Below, piece by piece: positions 48,043 to 57,057 of a stretch of DNA of 64,000 bases. Within the stretch, counting starts at the first letter, position 1. Each line of letters begins with the position of its first letter. The stretch covers positions 1 to 64,000 of the forward strand of contig DPJG01000021.1 in NCBI GenBank assembly GCA_003543135.1, written 5' to 3'. Below the pieces are notes generated by a model. It saw nothing but the letters and a program-made list of their open reading frames with translations. It did not search any database and was not told the DNA's origin. The stretch comes from Rheinheimera sp. (GTDB taxonomy: Bacteria; Pseudomonadota; Gammaproteobacteria; Enterobacterales; Alteromonadaceae). Position numbers and translations under genes: made by a program.

Positions 48043-48072
48043 GTATTAGCAATGTATAAATTAGGAGGACCT

Positions 48073-49044
48073 ATGATTAACAGGACATTCACGCTGAAAA
48101 CTCTGGTGCTGGCATGCTGTCTGATCAGCACTTCTGCTTTAGCTGGCCATATCAGCGGTGGTGAAGGCCATGGCGGTGGTGGAGGTGGTGGCGGAGACAG
48201 CGGCGGCGATGACTCCGCAGACTTTGTTGACCTGAAAACCTGTAAGCTCACAGATATGGAGCTCACCTATTTGCGGGCTTTGGAACCGGCAGGCCAACCG
48301 CAACAACCCATACCGCCTGAGCTGGCGCCCGTCTATGCCGAGGCCTGTTATGGTTTTGTGGTGGGCAACAACAGTGATATGGCCTTACCCATTGACAACC
48401 TTGGTCTTGATAATGATGGCTGGTTTAATAAACCGACGGGTCTTTGGGCCGATGGTGCTTTTGATCCGGAATTATTGGATTTAGACGAGGATGGCCAGAT
48501 CGATGACCCGGGTTGGGTGTATATGGGTAAAGATGAAGGTGATGGTTTTAAAGGGGCCACTATTCCCGACCCTGATCCGGATGACGATGTTGATCAGGAA
48601 TATAAATTTGTAGACGATTTATTCAGCTGTAGCAGCACAGTGGATGGTACCTATGGTACTTGTGTGAACTTTATCTCCGGCTTCTGGAAGTTTACCCCAC
48701 CTTCCACTCAGCCTGAGTTGTTAATTGATTTACTCGGAGGCTCATTTTTTGACCAGGTTGCTGTGGTGTTTAAAGGTGGTAATGGTTTTGCCATTTACAA
48801 TTTCACCTTGTCCCAATTAGGTTTGGATCCGATTTTGGCAGGTGATATTAAATATGAATTTGGTGGTAAATTTGACCTGTCAAAAACAGTCGTGAATACA
48901 GGGGATCAGTCTGCAGGTTTATCGAATATTTCGTTGTGGGCCCGTGACCCCTTCCTGCCCACTCAGGTGTCTGAACCTGGTTATCTGGCGTTGTTAGGTA
49001 TAGCGCTGTTGGCCTTATACCGTCGTCGTCAGCTGCGTCGTTAG
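48073..49044 (+). CDS. PEP-CTERM sorting-domain protein with Gly-rich N-terminus
   Basis: This 323-residue protein has a signal peptide (cleavage near ALA-G), then a glycine run (GHGGGGGGGGDSGGDD, about residues 30-50) and an acidic beta-rich body with several DxDxDG-like patches (DLDEDGQIDDP). The C-terminus is VSEPGYLALLGIALLALYRRRQLRR: a PEP-like motif, a membrane helix and basic residues, the signal for sorting by exosortase. Such proteins go to the cell surface with exopolysaccharide. Exosortase genes are not in this window. The AGGAGG site is just before ATG 48073. The body is of unknown function. Confidence 0.85.
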   Translation: MINRTFTLKTLVLACCLISTSALAGHISGGEGHGGGGGGGGDSGGDDSADFVDLKTCKLTDMELTYLRALEPAGQPQQPIPPELAPVYAEACYGFVVGNNSDMALPIDNLGLDNDGWFNKPTGLWADGAFDPELLDLDEDGQIDDPGWVYMGKDEGDGFKGATIPDPDPDDDVDQEYKFVDDLFSCSSTVDGTYGTCVNFISGFWKFTPPSTQPELLIDLLGGSFFDQVAVVFKGGNGFAIYNFTLSQLGLDPILAGDIKYEFGGKFDLSKTVVNTGDQSAGLSNISLWARDPFLPTQVSEPGYLALLGIALLALYRRRQLRR

Positions 49045-49089
49045 TTGTATTTAAGTGCTGTTGTACTGTTAAAGCCGTTCTCCGATGTT

Positions 49090-49125
49090 AAATCCCGGCC
49101 AGATGCTCAGGCCGGGATTTTTTTT
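49090..49125 (+). terminator. Terminator after the PEP-CTERM gene
   Basis: AATCCCGGCC and GGCCGGGATT pair around a nine-base loop, followed by eight T. Confidence 0.92.
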
Positions 49126-49383
49126 AAGATTTTTTTTGCCGGTGCCGATCAAAAAGTAACCGCTTCCAGCCCTTGCTACATCAAGCTTGTACCCTGTTCC
49201 CTATATTTTTACATTTAATTACGACTGTAAAAATTGTTGTAATACCCTATTGCAGTGATGAGTCGAATATGTCATTTATTAAGCATAACCTAATGTAGAT
49301 TTGCGTTAGGCATTACAAAATATGCGGCAGGATGCCCCTCAAAACAACACACACCCTTGACACATGCAACAGGAATCGTAGTT
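49126..49383 (+). promoter_or_regulatory. Upstream region of the second subtilase gene
   Basis: An AT-rich region of about 258 bases. It contains CCTAA and TTAGG in inverted order at 49289-49310, within a wider partial symmetry (CATAACCTAA and TTAGGCATTA). Promoter elements are not clear. An AGGA site precedes the protease start. Confidence 0.4.
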
Positions 49384-51189
49384 ATGAATTTCAAAAAAGT
49401 GGCTCCAATCGCAGCAGCAGTGCTGGCGGCCGTTAGTTATACCCAGGCAGCTCAGGCGTCAGAACGGGTCATCCTGCAAGTAGACAATGCCAACAAAGGT
49501 ATTGTTACCGCTTTATCCCGCCAGTTAGGCGGTGAAGTAAAACTGGAAGCTGATGGTTTTATTTCAGTTGAGTTTGAAGGCAAATCTTTTGACGAAATCA
49601 AAGGCATTTTAAAGAACCCACATATCAAACTGGTGGAACAAGACTTTAAACGTACGCCAATGGCACTGTACAACGATGATGCCGGCAACCCAATGGTTGA
49701 CCAGCTGACACCTTATGCTGTGTATCAGTCTCAGGTTAAACAGGTTGCTTTTAACCTGGGTGCTGCACCAAAAGTTTGTGTTATCGACTCAGGTCTGGAT
49801 CGCAGCAACATCGACTTCGAATGGGGCAGCATCACTGGTGACAACGACAGCGGCACTGGCAGCTGGGATGTGAACGGCGGCCCACACGGTACTCACGTAG
49901 CAGGTACTATCGGTGCAGCTGATAACGGCGTAGGTGTCGTAGGTATGGCGCCAGGCGTGCCAATGCACATTATCAAAGTATTTAACGCTGAAGGCTGGGG
50001 TTATTCTTCAGATCTCGCTTACGCTGCACAAAAATGTAAAGCTGCAGGCGCTAAGATCATCAGCATGAGCTTAGGCGGTGGCGGTTCAAACACCACCGAA
50101 TCAAACGCTTTCCAGAGTTTTGTTGACGGTGGCGGTTTAGTGGTCGCAGCTGCAGGTAACGACGGTAACAACGTTCGTTCATACCCGGCCGGTTACCCTT
50201 CAGTAATGATGGTTGGTGCCAACGATGCCAATAACAATATTGCTGATTTCTCTCAATTCCCAAGCTGTACTATAAATCGTGCTACAGATGAAAAAGTCTG
50301 TGTGGAAGTAACAGCAGGTGGTGTTGATACGCTGTCTACTTACCCTGCAGGTATGGCGACCGTAGCCAGCCTGACGACCAGCAACGGTGCTTTTGCTGCT
50401 TCTGCCATGGAAAACGTGGGCACAGCTTCTGGCGCAACCTTCTTTATGGGTACTGCTGAAGCTGTCAACTCAGGCGCAGCCGGTAAAATCTGTGTGATTG
50501 ACCGTGGTGTGATTTCTTTCCATGACAAAGTGAAAAACTGTCAGACTTCAGGTGGTATCGGTGCCATTCTGATCAACAACACTGCCGGCATGTTGTACGG
50601 CACTCTGGGTGACGGCACTGCCAACACCACCAGCATCCCGGCTGTAGGTGCAGCGTTTGAAGACCGTGCAGCGCTGCTGGCGGCCACTTCAGCCACTGTT
50701 GCTATCGAAGGTGGTGATTATGGTTATATGAGCGGTACTTCTATGGCTACACCAGCAGTATCTGGTATTGCCGCACTGGTATGGTCTAACCATCCTTCAT
50801 GTACTGGTGAGCAAATCCGTTCTGCATTAAAAGCAACTGCGAAAGATTCAGGTGCTGCCGGTAAAGACGTGTACTTCGGTTACGGTATTGTGCAGGCTAA
50901 AGCTGCGCATGATTACCTGGTTGCTACGGGTTGTGGTTCTACCGGTGGTGGTTCAGCAATCACACTGGCGACTACTTCGTACAACAGCAAAGGCAAACGC
51001 CGTGTTGATCTGAAGTGGGCAAACGCCACTGGCAGTTCTGTGGATGTATTCCGCAACAACGCCAAACTGGTGACTACAGCCAACGACGGTTTATATACAG
51101 ATACACTGTCAGTTCGCGGCACTTACAACTACAAAGTATGTAACGCTGGTACTACAGTATGTAGCTCTACTCAGACAGTGGTTTATTAA
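49384..51189 (+). CDS. Secreted subtilisin-like protease (S8) with PA domain
   Basis: The precursor is 601 residues: signal peptide (cleavage near AQA-S), a short propeptide (about 28-90), and the S8 domain with D135 (VIDSGLD), H168 (HGTHVAGT) and S453 (GTSMATPAV). A protease-associated (PA) domain is inserted at about residues 335-440, between His and Ser, as in lactocepin-like and marine kexin/subtilase enzymes. The C-terminal 80 residues look like a small beta domain. It differs from the protease at 44431 in domains and propeptide, so the two are not recent duplicates. ATG 49384 is chosen because the signal peptide then begins MNFKK. Confidence 0.93.
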   Translation: MNFKKVAPIAAAVLAAVSYTQAAQASERVILQVDNANKGIVTALSRQLGGEVKLEADGFISVEFEGKSFDEIKGILKNPHIKLVEQDFKRTPMALYNDDAGNPMVDQLTPYAVYQSQVKQVAFNLGAAPKVCVIDSGLDRSNIDFEWGSITGDNDSGTGSWDVNGGPHGTHVAGTIGAADNGVGVVGMAPGVPMHIIKVFNAEGWGYSSDLAYAAQKCKAAGAKIISMSLGGGGSNTTESNAFQSFVDGGGLVVAAAGNDGNNVRSYPAGYPSVMMVGANDANNNIADFSQFPSCTINRATDEKVCVEVTAGGVDTLSTYPAGMATVASLTTSNGAFAASAMENVGTASGATFFMGTAEAVNSGAAGKICVIDRGVISFHDKVKNCQTSGGIGAILINNTAGMLYGTLGDGTANTTSIPAVGAAFEDRAALLAATSATVAIEGGDYGYMSGTSMATPAVSGIAALVWSNHPSCTGEQIRSALKATAKDSGAAGKDVYFGYGIVQAKAAHDYLVATGCGSTGGGSAITLATTSYNSKGKRRVDLKWANATGSSVDVFRNNAKLVTTANDGLYTDTLSVRGTYNYKVCNAGTTVCSSTQTVVY

Positions 51190-51207
51190 TCCCTGTTGAG
51201 CTGACCG

Positions 51208-51228
51208 TGTTTACAAAGAGGGTAAACA
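51208..51228. promoter_or_regulatory. Perfect inverted repeat TGTTTAC-N7-GTAAACA
   Basis: The two seven-base arms are separated by seven bases. It lies after the protease stop and just before the candidate RNA. No T-run follows. Its symmetry and 21-base length look like a site for a dimeric regulator. Confidence 0.45.
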
Positions 51229-51246
51229 CCCGCATCACTGTACAAT

Positions 51247-51322
51247 AGGCGCCCTTGCGCGCGGTGCAGTGATGCACCAAGTTGTTGTTAACGTAAAGGC
51301 AGCCGGTCGGCTGCCTTTTTTT
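51247..51322 (+). ncRNA. Candidate small RNA or leader before the prenyltransferase gene
   Basis: A TACAAT (-10-like) box is at 51241-51246 but no good -35 is seen. The region then has a perfect stem GGTGCA-GTGA-TGCACC (51263-51278) with a GNRA-type loop, a short unpaired linker containing three GTT, and a strong terminator (GGCAGCC, GGTC, GGCTGCC, then seven T; 51298-51322). This is the layout of a small RNA of about 75 bases. It could also be a leader or attenuator for the gene starting at 51399. A frame starting ATG 51272 would read His-Gln-Val-Val-Val, but no good ribosome site is seen. Confidence 0.45.
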
Positions 51323-51398
51323 ATGGCAGCGATAAAATCGGTTAAGCTGTATGGCCCTGTGACAGGTTGCCTATCCACACATAAAAGCGGAGAGATGG

Positions 51399-52301
51399 AT
51401 GTTCAAAGTATTGCTGGGTGTGTCCCGCTGGAATTTTCTGAGTTTAACTGTGCTCACCATAGCTTTGGCGGCCGTCACAGCACGTTATCAGGGGGCAGAG
51501 ATACAACAGCTGCAGCTGGGGTTGGTGCTATTGCTGGCGCTTTGTGCCCATATTAGCGTCAACGCCTTTAACGAATATTTTGACTTTCGCTCTGGTCTTG
51601 ATTTGCTGACCAGTCGCACGCCTTTTAGTGGTGGTAGTGGTACTTTGCCACAACAACCTGCTTATGCCGGGGTGGCGCTTTTGCTGGCACTGGTCACTTT
51701 ATTGCTGGTGATTGGCATCGGTCTTTACCTGACCTGGCAACTTGGTGGCAAAGCTTTGTGGATTGGTATTCCCGGTGTGCTGCTGCTTTATGGCTATACC
51801 CAATATCTGCAGCGTTCCCCTTTGTTATGTTTATTGGCGCCTGGTGTGGGTTTTGGTGTATTGATGTTTTTAGGTGCGCTCTGGGCGCTGGGAGCGCAAC
51901 TGACCGCAGGTGCTGGGGTTATCGCCGTTATTTTGCTGTTGTTGTGCAGTAACTTGTTGTTGCTGAATCAGTTCCCGGATGTAGAGGCCGATCGTCAGGT
52001 TGGCCGGCGGCATCTGCCGATAGTATGGGGATTGGTGCCTAGCGCAAAGCTTTTTGCGGCTTTTTACCTGCTGGCTTATCTGTTGCTCGCTCTGGCGGTA
52101 TGGTTTGGGCTTTTGCCCAGGTTTTGCCTTGCTATGTTGCTGACTTTGCCAGTGTTTTTGCTGTTGTGGCAGCGCATCAACAAAGCCTTACAGCACAACG
52201 CAGATTTAGTGCCGGCTTTGGCGCTCAATGTGTTGCTGGTGCATTTATGTCCTTTATTGTTACTGCTGGCTTTATACTGGAGCAACACAGCTACAGTGTG
52301 A
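51399..52301 (+). CDS. UbiA-family prenyltransferase (MenA-like)
   Basis: This 300-residue membrane protein has eight or nine hydrophobic helices and the two Asp-rich motifs of the UbiA family: NEYFDFRSGLD near residue 58 (NxxxD-type) and DVEADRQVGR near 190. Such enzymes attach a polyprenyl chain to an aromatic acceptor. The order of motifs fits 1,4-dihydroxy-2-naphthoate octaprenyltransferase (MenA), but no other menaquinone gene is nearby. ATG 51399 has GGAGAG upstream. It is convergent with rnk. Confidence 0.78.
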   Translation: MFKVLLGVSRWNFLSLTVLTIALAAVTARYQGAEIQQLQLGLVLLLALCAHISVNAFNEYFDFRSGLDLLTSRTPFSGGSGTLPQQPAYAGVALLLALVTLLLVIGIGLYLTWQLGGKALWIGIPGVLLLYGYTQYLQRSPLLCLLAPGVGFGVLMFLGALWALGAQLTAGAGVIAVILLLLCSNLLLLNQFPDVEADRQVGRRHLPIVWGLVPSAKLFAAFYLLAYLLLALAVWFGLLPRFCLAMLLTLPVFLLLWQRINKALQHNADLVPALALNVLLVHLCPLLLLLALYWSNTATV

Positions 52302-52304
52302 TAT

Positions 52305-52343
52305 CCGGCCTGCATGGCTGTTATGCCATGTGATACAGGCCGG
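52305..52343. terminator. Nested hairpin at the convergent end of the prenyltransferase gene and rnk
   Basis: CCGGCCTG (52305-52312) pairs with CAGGCCGG (52336-52343), and CATGGC with GCCATG inside it. There is no T-run on either side, so it is a structural barrier between converging genes or a factor-dependent end rather than a clear intrinsic terminator. Confidence 0.5.
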
Positions 52344-52352
52344 CATCTTCAG

Positions 52353-52763
52353 TTAACGGTGCAGATCGCCGGCTTGTTCCGGCTGATACACAATAGTGTG
52401 AATGCGGATCTTCTGCGCCGGATCTTTAGGGGTTGGCCAGGCAATCTCATCGCCAACCGCCAGACCCAGAATAGCGCTGCCTACAGGTGCCAGTACCGAG
52501 ATTTTTTCGCCACTCTGGTCCAAATCCTTTGGATATACCAAAGTGAAAGTCTGGGGTTGTGACGATGAACCTACACTAAAACTAACCTTGCTGTTCATCG
52601 TCACCCGGTCGGGCGGCATTTCAGCAGGTTCAACGATGATAGCCCGTTCCAGTTCCTGTTCCAGCAGCTCAACTTCGGGGCTGTGCGGTGGCAACTGGCT
52701 CAGCAGATGCTCGAGTCTGGCAATATCAAGGCTGGATAACATAATGTCTGGTTTTGGCTGCAT
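52353..52763 (-). CDS. rnk: Rnk: regulator of nucleoside diphosphate kinase
   Basis: This 136-residue protein has a helical N-terminal part (LSSLDIARLEHLLSQL) and a C-terminal domain of the GreA/GreB type (FTLVYPKDLD, ISVLAPVGSAILGLAVGDEI). Rnk binds RNA polymerase in E. coli and can influence nucleoside diphosphate kinase levels; its acidic tip is absent, so it does not induce transcript cleavage. The start has an AGGAGC site; ATG 52742 (MLSSLD) is an alternative. Confidence 0.9.
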   Translation of the reverse strand: MQPKPDIMLSSLDIARLEHLLSQLPPHSPEVELLEQELERAIIVEPAEMPPDRVTMNSKVSFSVGSSSQPQTFTLVYPKDLDQSGEKISVLAPVGSAILGLAVGDEIAWPTPKDPAQKIRIHTIVYQPEQAGDLHR

Positions 52764-53156
52764 AACAGCTCCTTTTATTGGTGTTGGTTAAGTTTTTTCA
52801 GTTTATGCAACTGCAAATAACTGCAGTATGTGAGTTAAAAATCCGGGAAATTCCTGTGCTGCTCACTGGAGTTGTCTTGTATTTGTAAGTCGGCATTCTG
52901 ACCGCAACAATAGGGATAAATTCAGGACAGGCCGGCGCTGCCCGAAGCGCCGGCTCAGGCAGGGCAGATAACTGGCAAGACAGCTAAAAAAATAACGGAA
53001 GAATAAAACAGGCCTGTGGTTGCCAAAAGGCACTCCGGTTGCAGTTGTCAGTGATACTGGCACCATAAAACATTTAGCTGCGCAAGGCAACGCTGTGGCG
53101 GGTTGTGCGTTGCCTCAGAGCCACCTTAGCTGTGTTGTGGCCGGCAGTTCACTGCA
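52764..53156. other. Intergenic region between rnk and the chemoreceptor gene
   Basis: No convincing gene in 393 bases. It holds the rnk promoter region, a perfect 9-base-pair stem GCCGGCGCT/AGCGCCGGC with a six-base loop (52931-52954) and another perfect one AGGCAACGC/GCGTTGCCT with a 13-base loop (53085-53115). The second lies just downstream of the chemoreceptor gene and may mark its 3' end, though no T-run follows. Confidence 0.5.
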
Positions 53157-54857
53157 TCACAGCTGATAACGTGCCATTTCCTGTTGCATCTGATCGGCCA
53201 TCAGTTGCAGCTGATGACTGGCGTTGCTTAATTGCTGACTTTGTCCTGCGCTGTGTTCCACCGCACTGGCAATTTTTTCCATATTGCCGCTGATCATGGA
53301 CGATACTGTGGCCAGTTGTTCGGTGGCGCTTGCCAGCTGATCGTTGACATCCACAATGCTGGTAATAGCGGCGCAAATGCGTTGCAGCGCAGTACCGGCT
53401 TCATCGGAGCGATAAATAGTGCTTTGGGTGTCCTGCTCGCTGGCTGCCATGGCCTGTACTGCAGTGCCGGCACCCTGGCGGATGTCTTCAATTCTTTTGC
53501 TGATATCTTCAGTGGAGCTTTGGGAGCGGCTGGCCAGAGTGCGCACTTCGTCAGCCACCACGGCAAAACCACGGCCCTGTTCACCGGCTCTGGCGGCTTC
53601 AATAGCGGCGTTGAGTGCCAGCAAATTGGTTTGTTCGGCAATACCGCGGATCACGTCTGTGACAGTGCCAACAGCTTCACCGTGGCGGTTCAGTTCGGTG
53701 ATCAATTCAGCCACATCGTGCAGTTTATGCCCCAGGTGACTGATGGCATTTTTGGTTTCAGAGACCGCCTGTTCGCCATGGGCGGCTTCGGCAGTGGCGT
53801 CGCGGGTGGCCTGAGCTGCAGTGGTGGCGCTGCGTGCCATATCTTCGCAGGTGGCCGACATCTGATGCACAGCTGTGGCAACCTGAGTGGTCTGGTGCAT
53901 CACATCCTGCAGCGTATGCTGACTTTGGTTGCTGTGCTGCTCCAGCTCAGTCGCCTGAGCGGCCAGCTGAGTTGCCAGTTTACGTTGCTGCGCTACCATA
54001 TTGCCCAATGAAATAGCCAGCTGTTGCAGAGCAAACAATAAACTTTGTGGGTCGGCCTGTTGTTGGGTGTTGAAGCGGAAATCGCCGGCCGCCACTTGCT
54101 GCACCATGGCCACAGCTGTGGTCACTTCACACCCCAGTAGTTTTAAAATCCAGCGCCGGATAAACAGCGCCAGACCCACCGTCAGCAATAACAGCAGCAC
54201 AATAAGGCCGCCAAGCTTTAGTGCAAAACTCTGAAATTCCTGCTCTACATCATCAATATAAATGCCGGAGCCGAGTAGCCAGCCCCAGGGTTTAAAGGCG
54301 CTGACAAAAGACAATTTTAAATAAAGTTCAGTGCTGACGCCGCCCGTTGCCAGTGGCTTAGGCCATTGATATTCCACAAAACCTTTATCAAAACGTTCCA
54401 CGACCTGCACAGCACTGCTAAAGAGGTTGGCGTTATCAAGCGGTGCGGTAAAACTGCCATCTGTGCTGCGCATTAAGGTGGCGCGGTTAAAGCTGTCTTT
54501 ATTCAGCACAGTGCCGTCCAGCGCAGGTACTGTCGGGTGCATAATCATGGTGGGCAGAGGTTTAGTGAGATCGTTGATCCAGACATATTCAGTGCCGGAA
54601 TAACGCAAGGCTTTAATGGCCGCTATGGCTTGTTGTTGCGCTTGCTGTCGGTTGAGCTGGCCCTGCTGTTCCAGCTGGTAATAATGCGTGAGCAGCGACT
54701 GTGCGCTGTCGACCACAGCCTGCACTTTACTTTCCCGCCCCTGCATCAGGCTGTGTTGTAACGAGGATAAAGTGACAAAAATCACCAGCACAAAACCAAA
54801 AAAAGTTAACAACGGAATTAATAACAGCCTGCCACCTACAGTGCTTAAAAATGCCAT
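53157..54857 (-). CDS. Methyl-accepting chemotaxis protein with Cache sensor domain
   Basis: This 566-residue receptor has a first membrane helix (about 10-32), a periplasmic single Cache domain (about 38-205, with YVWINDL and MIMHPT-type segments typical of sCache_2), a second helix (about 213-232), a HAMP-like region (about 233-285) and the cytoplasmic signalling domain. The hairpin tip [17 protein letters not shown] lies near residue 415. sCache_2 domains bind small organic acids; the ligand here is not known. No chemotaxis genes are beside it. No C-terminal CheR-binding pentapeptide is seen. Confidence 0.92.
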   Translation of the reverse strand: MAFLSTVGGRLLLIPLLTFFGFVLVIFVTLSSLQHSLMQGRESKVQAVVDSAQSLLTHYYQLEQQGQLNRQQAQQQAIAAIKALRYSGTEYVWINDLTKPLPTMIMHPTVPALDGTVLNKDSFNRATLMRSTDGSFTAPLDNANLFSSAVQVVERFDKGFVEYQWPKPLATGGVSTELYLKLSFVSAFKPWGWLLGSGIYIDDVEQEFQSFALKLGGLIVLLLLLTVGLALFIRRWILKLLGCEVTTAVAMVQQVAAGDFRFNTQQQADPQSLLFALQQLAISLGNMVAQQRKLATQLAAQATELEQHSNQSQHTLQDVMHQTTQVATAVHQMSATCEDMARSATTAAQATRDATAEAAHGEQAVSETKNAISHLGHKLHDVAELITELNRHGEAVGTVTDVIRGIAEQTNLLALNAAIEAARAGEQGRGFAVVADEVRTLASRSQSSTEDISKRIEDIRQGAGTAVQAMAASEQDTQSTIYRSDEAGTALQRICAAITSIVDVNDQLASATEQLATVSSMISGNMEKIASAVEHSAGQSQQLSNASHQLQLMADQMQQEMARYQL

Positions 54858-55003
54858 GTCGCCCTCCAGCGCTTTTGATTTGTGCTTTGCTGCACAATCT
54901 AAGATCCGGTTAAATCATAGCGGCTTATCATGTTTTTTCCTGAGAGCGCAGGGATGGACCTAGAGGATGGCAAGGGGAAGTGGTGTTGCAGGGGGAATTT
55001 AAA

Positions 55004-55033
55004 CAGCAGTAGCAAGAGTTGATGCTACTGCTG
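55004..55033 (-). terminator. Hairpin downstream of the universal stress gene
   Basis: CAGCAGTAGCA and TGCTACTGCTG form a perfect 11-base-pair stem with an eight-base loop. On the minus strand it is followed by TTTAAATT, a weak T-run. It fits termination of the stress-protein gene, which ends 15 bases before it. Confidence 0.65.
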
Positions 55034-55047
55034 TGTGATGCTCTATT

Positions 55048-55899
55048 TTATTGCCCGGGTTTTACAATCAGCACATCATGATGCAGATGTTGCAGCACTT
55101 TTTCGGCAGTGTTACCCAGCAACAAACCGGACAAACCTGTGCGGCCAATACTGCCCATCACCAGTAATGAGGCTTTGAGTTTTTTGGTGACTTGCTGAAT
55201 TTCCTGCTCCACTACACCGGCCTGCAGATGAATTTGGTAATCGGTCAGTTGTTCAGCTTTGGCAAAAGCTTCCAGTTTGGCCTGTAATGCTGGTGCTGAT
55301 TTTTCCAGTGCGGCAGCACCGGAGGTTAAATCCAAATCCTGCAATACCGGATTGACCGGCACCACCTGTACCAGATGTAAAATGGCTTCATTATGTCTGG
55401 CAATACGCCAGGCAAATTCAGCAACTTTGCTGTTGAGTTCTTGTTGCACAGCACTGTCGTTCTGTAAATCGATGGCTGCCACCACAGCTTTATGCTGGCG
55501 TTGTGGTTTGTCGCTCACCAGCAACAGCGGAATATGCAGCGCCCGGATCAGTTGCCAGTCGGTTGGGGTATAAAACAGTTGTTCGGTTCTGTGACCGGCT
55601 TTAATCACCAGATCATAATGTTGGTCAGCACAGAGGTCGCGAACCCAGCTTGTGATATCGTCCTGATGCACGGCAAACACTTTATGTGGGGCCTGTGACA
55701 GCTGATGGGCCGACAAGGTTTGTTCAACCAGAGCGGCAATAGTGGCGGTGTTGCTGATGCCGGTTTTTTCGATGGTGTCGTGGCTGATAAAAGCGACAAA
55801 ATGAAAGCTGGCGGCACTGCCTTTCAGTAAAGCTGCGGCCTTATCCAGCATGGGCGCCACATCTTTACTGAAATCCCAAATAATCAGTATCTTACGCAT
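55048..55899 (-). CDS. Tandem universal stress protein (UspE type)
   Basis: This 283-residue protein has two Usp domains (about 1-140 and 145-283). The second has the ATP-site pattern GSIGRTGLSGLLLGN and ends VLQHLHHDVLIVKPG; the first has lost it, as in E. coli UspE (316). Function: stress tolerance and survival, exact role unclear. ATG 55899 follows a perfect AGGAGG; a frame open to 55923 is not needed. Confidence 0.88.
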   Translation of the reverse strand: MRKILIIWDFSKDVAPMLDKAAALLKGSAASFHFVAFISHDTIEKTGISNTATIAALVEQTLSAHQLSQAPHKVFAVHQDDITSWVRDLCADQHYDLVIKAGHRTEQLFYTPTDWQLIRALHIPLLLVSDKPQRQHKAVVAAIDLQNDSAVQQELNSKVAEFAWRIARHNEAILHLVQVVPVNPVLQDLDLTSGAAALEKSAPALQAKLEAFAKAEQLTDYQIHLQAGVVEQEIQQVTKKLKASLLVMGSIGRTGLSGLLLGNTAEKVLQHLHHDVLIVKPGQ

Positions 55900-56061
55900 G
55901 TTTACCTCCTGATAATTATCCATACCCTAGCCCTTGTGTCCGCTGTGGTCAAATTTTGTGCGCTGTTATGCTCTGAGTTATAAGGTCCGGGAAAATGCGG
56001 TGAAGCCGCAAGCAGATACTGCTAAATTTAGCGCACACCAATACAAGCTACAGGAGAAGTG

Positions 56062-56952
56062 ATGCAACATCTTGATCCAGGCCATACATCAGCCATAAAG
56101 ATGGTGATCCAGCCCAGAATTGCCGATTTAGGTGATTTTTCAGTACGAAGGTTATTACCGGTCAAAGAGCGTAAAACCATAGGTCCCTGGATATTTTTTG
56201 ATGAAATGGGGCCGGCCGAATTTGCGCCGGGTTCTGGTATTAATGTTCGGCCTCACCCGCATATTGGCCTTGCCACTGTCACTTATCTGTTTCAGGGCGA
56301 AATTTTGCACCGTGATTCCTTAGGTAGTTTGCAGCTGATCCAGCCTGGTGACATTAACCTGATGGTGGCGGGAAAGGGCATAGTGCATTCAGAGCGCGAG
56401 CGGCCCCAGGTGACGGCCACTGCCCATAGTCTGCATGGCCTGCAGCTGTGGCTGGCTTTGCCATTGGCCGATGAAGAAACTGAACCCGCTTTTTATCATA
56501 TTCCATCGGCTCATATTCCGGCGCTCGATATCAACGGGGTCGCGGTACGTGTGCTAATGGGCACGGCTTATGGTGTCAGTTCCCCTGTGCCGGTGTTTTC
56601 CAATACTTTGTATCTGGAAGCTTTTTTAGAACCTGGCCAGCAACTGGTATTACCACAGGCCGCTGAGCTTGGTTTGTATCTGCTGTCGGGTGAGTTACAG
56701 CTGAACGGTCAGCCGTTGCAGCAGCAGGTACTGGCGGTGCCCGATACAACACAACAGCTGACAGTGACGGCACAAAAAGCAGCACGTATTGCGCTGATTG
56801 GCGGGGATGCGATAGGCCAGCGTTTTGTAAACTGGAACTTTGTCTCCAGCAGCAAAGCGCGGATTGAACAAGCTAAACAAGACTGGCAACAAGGCCGTTT
56901 TGCCAAAGTGCCGGGCGATGAGACGGAATTTATTCCTTATCCGGTGTCTTAG
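56062..56952 (+). CDS. Pirin-family cupin protein
   Basis: The protein is about 296 residues and has the two cupin domains of pirins. The metal ligands are visible as H65, H67, H109 and E111 (RPHPHIGL, GKGIVHSER). Bacterial pirins have been linked to quercetinase activity or to enzyme partners; the role here is unknown. ATG 56062 follows AGGAGA. The C-terminal segment FVNWNFVSSSKARIEQAKQDW is typical of YhhW/pirin-like proteins. Confidence 0.92.
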   Translation: MQHLDPGHTSAIKMVIQPRIADLGDFSVRRLLPVKERKTIGPWIFFDEMGPAEFAPGSGINVRPHPHIGLATVTYLFQGEILHRDSLGSLQLIQPGDINLMVAGKGIVHSERERPQVTATAHSLHGLQLWLALPLADEETEPAFYHIPSAHIPALDINGVAVRVLMGTAYGVSSPVPVFSNTLYLEAFLEPGQQLVLPQAAELGLYLLSGELQLNGQPLQQQVLAVPDTTQQLTVTAQKAARIALIGGDAIGQRFVNWNFVSSSKARIEQAKQDWQQGRFAKVPGDETEFIPYPVS

Positions 56953-57057
56953 CGGCAAGTGTGCAACAAAAAGGTAAAATGCCGTTTTTTGCGGTAAAGT
57001 TGCAGCGACATTTTTAGCCGGCGCCTTTTCGCCCACTTTTTTGGCAGGTGTATTGTT

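Noticed and set aside
51269-51556. A 95-residue frame beginning in the candidate RNA and running into the prenyltransferase gene
   Set aside because: No ribosome site, and most of it is out-of-frame sequence of the prenyltransferase. Only a short leader peptide remains possible and is mentioned with the RNA.
53232-54011. A 259-residue plus-strand frame inside the chemoreceptor gene
   Set aside because: It is the antisense of the conserved signalling domain, whose minus-strand reading is clearly the real gene.
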